From Acidimicrobiaceae bacterium (GTDB lineage Bacteria > Actinomycetota > Acidimicrobiia > Acidimicrobiales > RAAP-2), in the NCBI GenBank assembly GCA_003162475.1, contig PMOI01000013.1:29580-93579 (forward strand): DNA of 64,000 nucleotides, given 5' to 3'. Shown piece after piece: positions 59,889 to 64,000 of the stretch. The stretch's first letter is position 1; each line of letters begins with the position of its first letter. A program made the position numbers and the translations under genes. The notes below the pieces were generated by a model. That model saw nothing but the letters and a program-made list of their open reading frames with translations, did no database searches and had not been told where the DNA came from.

Positions 59889-61882
59889 GTTCTCTCACTT
59901 AGAACTCGTTCGACGTGGTTGACCACGGTCGCTGGGACAATATTGAAATACTCGAGGACCACGTCGCCGGGGGCCGACATACCAAAGGCGTCGATGCCGA
60001 TCGACGCGTCGACGTAGTTCGCCCAACCCAGTGTCGCGCCTGCTTCGAGTGACACCGAGGGAATCGAACGTCGTAACACGTCGTTTCGATAGTTGAGTGG
60101 CTGTGCGTCAAAACAGCGCCAGCACGGCAGCGCCACGACGCGCGCGACGACACCCTTCGTCGCGAGTTCGTCCGCGGCCGCAAGGCAGAGCGAGACTTCT
60201 GATCCCGTACTAACCAGCGAGAAAACCGCGTCGTCGTTCTCTCGAACGACGTAACCACCGAGACGCGCGCCCTTGCGACTGGCGACGGTCTCGTCTGGGC
60301 CAAAGACCCGGACGTCTTGACGGGTGAGGACGAGCGCCGTGGGGTGAGGCACCTTGGCGGTGAGGAACTCCTCGACGAGATCGAGGGTCTCGTTGGCGTC
60401 GCTGGGGCGAACTACGTGCAGGTTCGGCATGGCCCGTAGCGCCATGAGGTGTTCGACGGGTTCGTGGGTGGGACCGTCCTGGCCCACGCCCACGGAGTCG
60501 TGGGTGTACACCAACAGCGCACCGGCGTGGCTGAGCGCGGCGAGGCGCACGGCGGGTCGTGCGTAGTCACTGAAGACGAAGAACGTCGAACCGGCCGGAC
60601 GAAGACCTCCGTGGTGGGCCTGTCCAACGAGGATTGCGGTCATGGCGAGTTCGCGGATCCCGTAGTGGATCTGACGCCCTCCAGGCGCTGACGCGTTCTG
60701 AGCCGTGGCGCCGGGAAGGACGACGCCCGTGTTGTCCGTAAGGTCCGCTGACCCGGCCGTGAGACCGGATGTCTGTGGCGCGAAGACGTCCATCGCGCGC
60801 TGCAGGGCCTTGCGCGTGGCGACCATTGAACCGGGCTCGTAGGCCTCAGGTCTGGTGGCGATGATCGCGGCGCCGTTGGTGTCAAGTTGTTCGAGGAGTT
60901 GCACGCCCTTCGCGCCCGCAGCCGCGACCCGCGCTTGCCAGGCGACACGATCGTCTCGACGCGCACTGATCGACGCCACCAACTGGCGCGAGTTCTCCGG
61001 ATCGAAAACGAAAGGTTCGTCCGGTACGCCAAGGATCTTCTTCACGGCCGAGATCGCGTCGGCGCTGAATGGGTTGCCGTGTGCTTCTTTCGTGTCCATC
61101 ATCGTTGGAGAGGGAAAGCCAATGTGCGAACGCACGATGATGAGAGAAGGACGGTTCGTCTCAGCGATCGCCGAGCGTGTGGCCTCTTCGAGTACGTCAA
61201 GGTCGTTGGCGTGTTCACCCACGACCACCACGTGCCAGCCGTAGGCCGCGAAGCGCTCGGCGGCGTTGTCGTGCAACGCGAGCTCGGTGGGCCCGTCAAT
61301 CGTGATGTGGTTGTCGTCATAGAAGACCGTCAGACGATCGAGTCCCAGGGATCCGGCCAGAGACGCCGCCTCGTGGCTGATGCCCTCTTCAAGACATCCG
61401 TCACCCGCGACGACCCAGGTTCGGTGATCGACGAGATCTTCGCCGTAGTCACTTCGTAGAATCCGTTCGGCGAGCGCCATGCCGACACCGTTGGCGATTC
61501 CTTGTCCGAGGGGACCCGTCGTGACTTCGATGGTTGGCGTATCGCCGCGCTCCGGGTGTCCCGGCGTTTTCGAATGCGCCTGGCGAAACTGTTCGAGGTC
61601 CGCGACGCTGAGGTCGTAGCCAAATTCGTGCGCGAGCGCGTACTGCAATACGCACGCGTGACCACAGCTCATGATGAAGCGGTCGCGGTCGTACCACTTG
61701 GGGTCGGTGGGGTCGTGTCGCATGACCCGGCCCCAAAGCATCACGCCCAGGGGCGCCAGTGCCATCGCCGTGCCACTGTGGCCGGACTTGGCCTTCGCGG
61801 GTGCGTCCATGGCCACCGCGACGATCTCACGGATGACGCGACCTTCCAACTCATTGGCTCCGGGGTAAAGATCGTCGGTCAT
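59885..61882 (-). CDS. tkt: Transketolase
   Basis: Thiamine-diphosphate enzyme of the pentose phosphate pathway, 665 residues. SGHSGTAMALAPLGVMLWG, TTGPLGQGIANGVGMALAE, the ThDP motif GDGCLEEGISHEAASLAGSLGLDRLTVFYDDN, and in the pyrimidine-binding half VVYTHDSVGVGQDGPTHEPVEHLMALRAMPNL with the catalytic His are all intact. ATG 61882 matches the family start; TACTGT lies seven bases upstream. Thiamine demand links it loosely with the thi genes. Confidence 0.96.
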   Translation of the reverse strand: MTDDLYPGANELEGRVIREIVAVAMDAPAKAKSGHSGTAMALAPLGVMLWGRVMRHDPTDPKWYDRDRFIMSCGHACVLQYALAHEFGYDLSVADLEQFRQAHSKTPGHPERGDTPTIEVTTGPLGQGIANGVGMALAERILRSDYGEDLVDHRTWVVAGDGCLEEGISHEAASLAGSLGLDRLTVFYDDNHITIDGPTELALHDNAAERFAAYGWHVVVVGEHANDLDVLEEATRSAIAETNRPSLIIVRSHIGFPSPTMMDTKEAHGNPFSADAISAVKKILGVPDEPFVFDPENSRQLVASISARRDDRVAWQARVAAAGAKGVQLLEQLDTNGAAIIATRPEAYEPGSMVATRKALQRAMDVFAPQTSGLTAGSADLTDNTGVVLPGATAQNASAPGGRQIHYGIRELAMTAILVGQAHHGGLRPAGSTFFVFSDYARPAVRLAALSHAGALLVYTHDSVGVGQDGPTHEPVEHLMALRAMPNLHVVRPSDANETLDLVEEFLTAKVPHPTALVLTRQDVRVFGPDETVASRKGARLGGYVVRENDDAVFSLVSTGSEVSLCLAAADELATKGVVARVVALPCWRCFDAQPLNYRNDVLRRSIPSVSLEAGATLGWANYVDASIGIDAFGMSAPGDVVLEYFNIVPATVVNHVERVLSERT

Positions 61883-61889
61883 GACTAGA

Positions 61890-61936
61890 ACAGTACCGAA
61901 TCGCCCCTCGTCGCCGAGCGGGCCCGCGAGTAGTCT
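61890..61936. promoter_or_regulatory. Divergent -10 boxes of tkt and the thioesterase gene
   Basis: TACTGT on the minus strand (61890-61895) is seven bases before the tkt ATG; TAGTCT on the plus strand (61931-61936) is six bases before the thioesterase GTG. Only 60 bases separate the genes. Confidence 0.6.
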
Positions 61937-61942
61937 CGCCAC

Positions 61943-62341
61943 GTGGCACTGCAAATTCCTCCCAACTGTGACTTAACACTGGGCATGACGTGCGTCGACA
62001 AGTCGGTGCCCGGACGAACGGTGTGGCGAGCTCGAGCGGACGAACGATTCTTGAATCCCGCCGGTCGGGTGCAGGGCGGCTTTCTTGCCGCCGTGCTCGA
62101 CTCCGCCATGGGCGCCTCGGCCGTGACGGTAGTGGGCGACCGACGAGTCACCGTTGCCAACACCGAGATGAAGGTCACGTTCCTACGCTCCGCTAAGGAG
62201 GGAGACCTCCTGACCTGCGTGGCGACCGTGTTGAAGCCGGGAAACGTCATCTCGTTCCTCGAAGCGACGATCGTCGACGACGACGACCGCCTCATCGCCA
62301 CCGCTAGTTCGACGTACCTGATAAAAGAACGCACTGAGTAG
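61943..62341 (+). CDS. PaaI-family thioesterase (hotdog fold)
   Basis: A 132-residue acyl-CoA thioesterase-like protein. The hotdog helix with the substrate contact is RVQGGFLAAVLDSAMGASAV, preceded by RADERFLNPAG and followed by VANTEMKVTFLRSAKEGDLLTCVATVLKPG. Family members cleave phenylacetyl- or hydroxyphenylacetyl-CoA or other acyl-CoAs; the specificity is open. The GTG start has a leaderless-type promoter. Its stop codon TAG forms part of the -10 box of the next gene. Confidence 0.87.
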   Translation: MALQIPPNCDLTLGMTCVDKSVPGRTVWRARADERFLNPAGRVQGGFLAAVLDSAMGASAVTVVGDRRVTVANTEMKVTFLRSAKEGDLLTCVATVLKPGNVISFLEATIVDDDDRLIATASSTYLIKERTE

Positions 62342-62344
62342 GCT
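62339..62344 (+). promoter_or_regulatory. -10 box overlapping the thioesterase stop
   Basis: TAGGCT, whose first three bases are the thioesterase stop codon, lies six bases before the GTG at 62351. It starts the membrane-protein run. Confidence 0.55.
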
Positions 62345-62350
62345 TAGGCC

Positions 62351-62704
62351 GTGAAGAACTCGACGTGGCGCCGGTTCCTTAGGGGAGCGTCGCTCCAACG
62401 CGATTTCGACGAACTGCGCGATCTAGCGATCCGCTACGTCAAAGAAGAGACGATCAAGCCACTGAAGGATCTCGGTCGCTTCATGCTGTGGGGAGCAATC
62501 GGGAGTGTCTTCGTAGGATTCGGCGCCGTCTTGCTACTCCTTGGATCTCTTCGTTACTTGCAGTGGCAGTTTCGGGTTCTCGACGGCTCACTGTCCTGGC
62601 TGCCCTACGTGATCGTCGCGGTGCTGGCCGTCGCCGTCATGGGCCTGACCGCGTGGCGCGTCGTCAGCGGAACCGCGAAGCGCCGACTAAAGGTCACTAA
62701 GTGA
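62351..62704 (+). CDS. Small membrane protein resembling actinobacterial holin-X/phage-holin family
   Basis: A 117-residue protein with a charged N-terminus, an amphipathic region (FDELRDLAIRYVKEE) and two membrane helices (LGRFMLWGAIGSVFVGFGAVLLLLGS and LPYVIVAVLAVAVMGLTAWRVV) separated by a short loop. It resembles the small cytoplasmic-membrane proteins annotated as holin family or Act-Holin-X, which are chromosomal and unlikely to be phage lysis genes. First of three tiny genes before trmI. Confidence 0.65.
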   Translation: MKNSTWRRFLRGASLQRDFDELRDLAIRYVKEETIKPLKDLGRFMLWGAIGSVFVGFGAVLLLLGSLRYLQWQFRVLDGSLSWLPYVIVAVLAVAVMGLTAWRVVSGTAKRRLKVTK

Positions 62705-62889
62705 GCGAGCACGCCAGAACGCGACGCGAACTCGAGGCTTCGCTGCGTTCGTTCCTTCCCGATCAAGTTCAGATCGGGAACTCGATGACGTCGTCAAAAC
62801 CTACGGTCGCCGCCGTGGGACTCGGTGGCGTCATGACGGGTTACCTCTGGGGACGGCTTCGCGGGCGCCGGGCGCGAAAGAAGGCCTAG
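62701..62889 (+). CDS. 62-residue small membrane protein
   Basis: Starts with GTG overlapping the preceding stop by four bases. Residues 1-30 are hydrophilic and helical; VAAVGLGGVMTGYLWGRL is a short, glycine-containing membrane helix; a run of Arg and Lys (RGRRARKKA) forms the tail. The layout recalls DUF3618-type proteins of actinobacterial membrane-associated operons, but the match is weak. Confidence 0.6.
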   Translation: MSEHARTRRELEASLRSFLPDQVQIGNSMTSSKPTVAAVGLGGVMTGYLWGRLRGRRARKKA

Positions 62890-63054
62890 ATGTTTCGCCG
62901 GATCTTTCGCATCGCCATCGCGGCCGCACTCGGTCGCGCGTGGGCGCAGAAGTCCTCCAAGTGGCTCTCGATAGCGCTCGGGATCGCGCTCTTTCGCTTC
63001 ATTGACTCGCGCTCGGCCAAGTCCGCCAGGCGAGCAAAGAGTGAGAAAGCGTGA
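62890..63054 (+). CDS. 54-residue small membrane protein
   Basis: ATG begins directly after the previous stop codon and the stop overlaps the trmI GTG (GTGA). The product has a basic start (FRRIFRIAIAAALGRAW), a hydrophobic stretch (WLSIALGIALFRFI) and a basic end rich in Ser, Arg and Lys. Two short hydrophobic segments could lie in or on the membrane. No family is recognised; the tight junctions on both sides are the evidence for translation. Confidence 0.55.
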   Translation: MFRRIFRIAIAAALGRAWAQKSSKWLSIALGIALFRFIDSRSAKSARRAKSEKA

Positions 63055-63836
63055 GGGGTGCGCAACTAGGCGCGGGCGAGCGCGTCATGCTCATCGACGC
63101 CAAGGATCGCCACTACCTCGTCACCCTTAAAGAGGGATCGGCGTTTCACACTCACGCCGGCATCGTCCAACACGACGACGTGATCGGGGCGTTGGAGGGT
63201 TCACTCATCCGCTCCAGCACGGAACGATCGTTCTTGGTGTTGCGACCAACGCTCTCCGACGTGGTGTTGAAGATGCCTCGTGGGGCGCAGGTCATCTACC
63301 CCAAAGACCTCGGCGCGATCCTGATGCAGGCGGACGTCGGACCCGGGATGAGAGTTCTAGAAGCGGGCGTGGGATCAGGCGCCCTCTCGATGACACTGTT
63401 GCGCGCGGGAGCGATCATCACGGCCTACGAGATTCGTGAAGACTTCGCGCAGCACGCCATGAAGAACGTCCACGACATGTTGGGCGACGACGTGGCCTAC
63501 GACGTGAAGATTCGCGACGTCACCGAAGGTATCGATGAGGTCGACCTCGATCGGGTGATTCTCGATATGCCCGAACCGTGGGACGTCGTCAAGCACGCGG
63601 AAGGGGCACTTCGCCCGGGCGGAATCTTCCTCGCCTACCTGCCGACAATCAATCAGACCCAGCTCTTACGCGAGGCGCTGCACCACAACTCGTTCGGGTT
63701 GGAAGAAACAGTGGAAATTCTTCGGCGCACCTGGCACATCGACGGTCGTTCAGTGCGACCCGATCACCGAATGGTGGCGCACACGGGATTCCTGACCTCA
63801 GCTCGACGACTCGTCGGGCGTCTCGAGAGCGACTAG
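63051..63836 (+). CDS. trmI: tRNA (adenine-58-N1)-methyltransferase
   Basis: Makes m1A58 in the T loop of tRNA, 261 residues. The N-terminal small domain (LVTLKEGSAFHTHAGIVQHDDVIG) is followed by the Rossmann domain: IYPKDLGAILMQADVGPGMRVLEAGVGSGALSMTLLRA (motif I), ITAYEIREDFAQHAMKNV, and VILDMPEPWDVVKHAEGALRPGGIFLAYLPTINQ with the catalytic Asp. GTG start overlaps the previous gene. In many actinobacteria the gene lies near the proteasome genes; none are seen here up to the window edge. Confidence 0.94.
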   Translation: MRGAQLGAGERVMLIDAKDRHYLVTLKEGSAFHTHAGIVQHDDVIGALEGSLIRSSTERSFLVLRPTLSDVVLKMPRGAQVIYPKDLGAILMQADVGPGMRVLEAGVGSGALSMTLLRAGAIITAYEIREDFAQHAMKNVHDMLGDDVAYDVKIRDVTEGIDEVDLDRVILDMPEPWDVVKHAEGALRPGGIFLAYLPTINQTQLLREALHHNSFGLEETVEILRRTWHIDGRSVRPDHRMVAHTGFLTSARRLVGRLESD

Positions 63837-64000
63837 TCGCGCTCGATGAAGATGCACTCGCCGGGGCACTCTTCGGATGCCTCGATGACGGCATCTTCGA
63901 ACTCCGAGGGGACAGTAGCCACGCCCTCGGCACCACCTGGACTGCTCTTGACGTCAGCGCCCTGTTTCACGTAGGCGAGGCCGTCGTCGAGCAGGGTGAA
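63833..64000 (-). CDS. Ferredoxin, C-terminal part (cut by window edge)
   Basis: The last 55 codons of a gene that continues beyond the window. The readable end has a Fer4-type segment with a conserved EECPGECIFIE tail, the C-terminal Cys pair of small soluble ferredoxins with 3Fe-4S or 4Fe-4S clusters. Before it comes a linker with SSPGGAEGVATVPSEFEDAVIEAS. The N-terminal Cys are outside the window. It converges with trmI, overlapping by four bases. Confidence 0.8.
   Translation of the reverse strand, partial: FTLLDDGLAYVKQGADVKSSPGGAEGVATVPSEFEDAVIEASEECPGECIFIERD

Noticed and set aside
62351..62704. Holin-like protein as a prophage marker
   Set aside because: No endolysin, capsid or other phage genes; the chromosomal actinobacterial holin-like family is a better fit.

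Overview
The window reads as the chromosome of a high-GC actinobacterium, most likely of the class Acidimicrobiia or a close relative; the phylum is far better supported than the class. Indicators are a fused FO synthase (FbiC, coenzyme F420), a deazaflavin-dependent nitroreductase-type protein, a mycothiol-dependent-isomerase-like protein, many GTG and TTG starts, and about twenty genes whose start codon lies about six bases after a TANNNT -10 box, the arrangement of leaderless actinobacterial transcripts. No CRISPR array, insertion sequence, prophage or rRNA gene was seen. One tRNA gene (Pro, GGG) is present.

Positions 1-15200 are an accessory-like stretch of mostly single genes: a GNAT acetyltransferase, a DUF1905 protein, a large lipoprotein with BNR-like repeats, a pterin dehydratase fused to a glyoxalase-like domain, two DinB-fold proteins, a DUF4242 protein, a methyltransferase, a nucleoside phosphorylase, a dienelactone hydrolase, DUF3048 and DUF1697 proteins, an MFS transporter with a nitroreductase-like protein, and a pair of exported proteins sharing an N-terminal motif downstream of an AT-rich island.

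Positions 15300-28600 are a dense housekeeping block: nadK-recN-pyrG-nudix-xerD-M50 protease, convergent trpS, then scpA-scpB-rluB-aroH-tyrA-aroA-cmk-plsC with almost every junction overlapping. Positions 28600-34450 carry ispH, a PhnZ/MIOX-like HD protein and a glycosyltransferase on the minus strand, divergent from a PDZ/radical-SAM protein, der, a small zinc-ribbon protein and a gamma-carbonic anhydrase. Positions 34441-38919 hold tryptophan genes: trpD divergent from overlapping trpC-trpF-trpB-trpA, with no trpE or trpG here.

Positions 39000-42600 form an acetate module: a SatP/GPR1-family transporter preceded by a perfect CRP/GlxR-like palindrome and followed by a strong hairpin, then acetyl-CoA synthetase. 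Next come an FAD amine-oxidase-type protein, a fumarylacetoacetate-hydrolase-family protein, a DEDD exonuclease, tRNA-Pro, and thiO-thiS without thiG. Positions 47700-53600 are glutamate synthase gltB-gltD, followed by an acyl-CoA ligase and a 65-residue coiled-coil ORF. On the minus strand, 55453-61882 hold tkt-tal and fbiC followed by a LOG-family gene. The window ends with a PaaI thioesterase, three tiny membrane-type proteins, tRNA m1A58 methyltransferase trmI and the 3' end of a ferredoxin gene.
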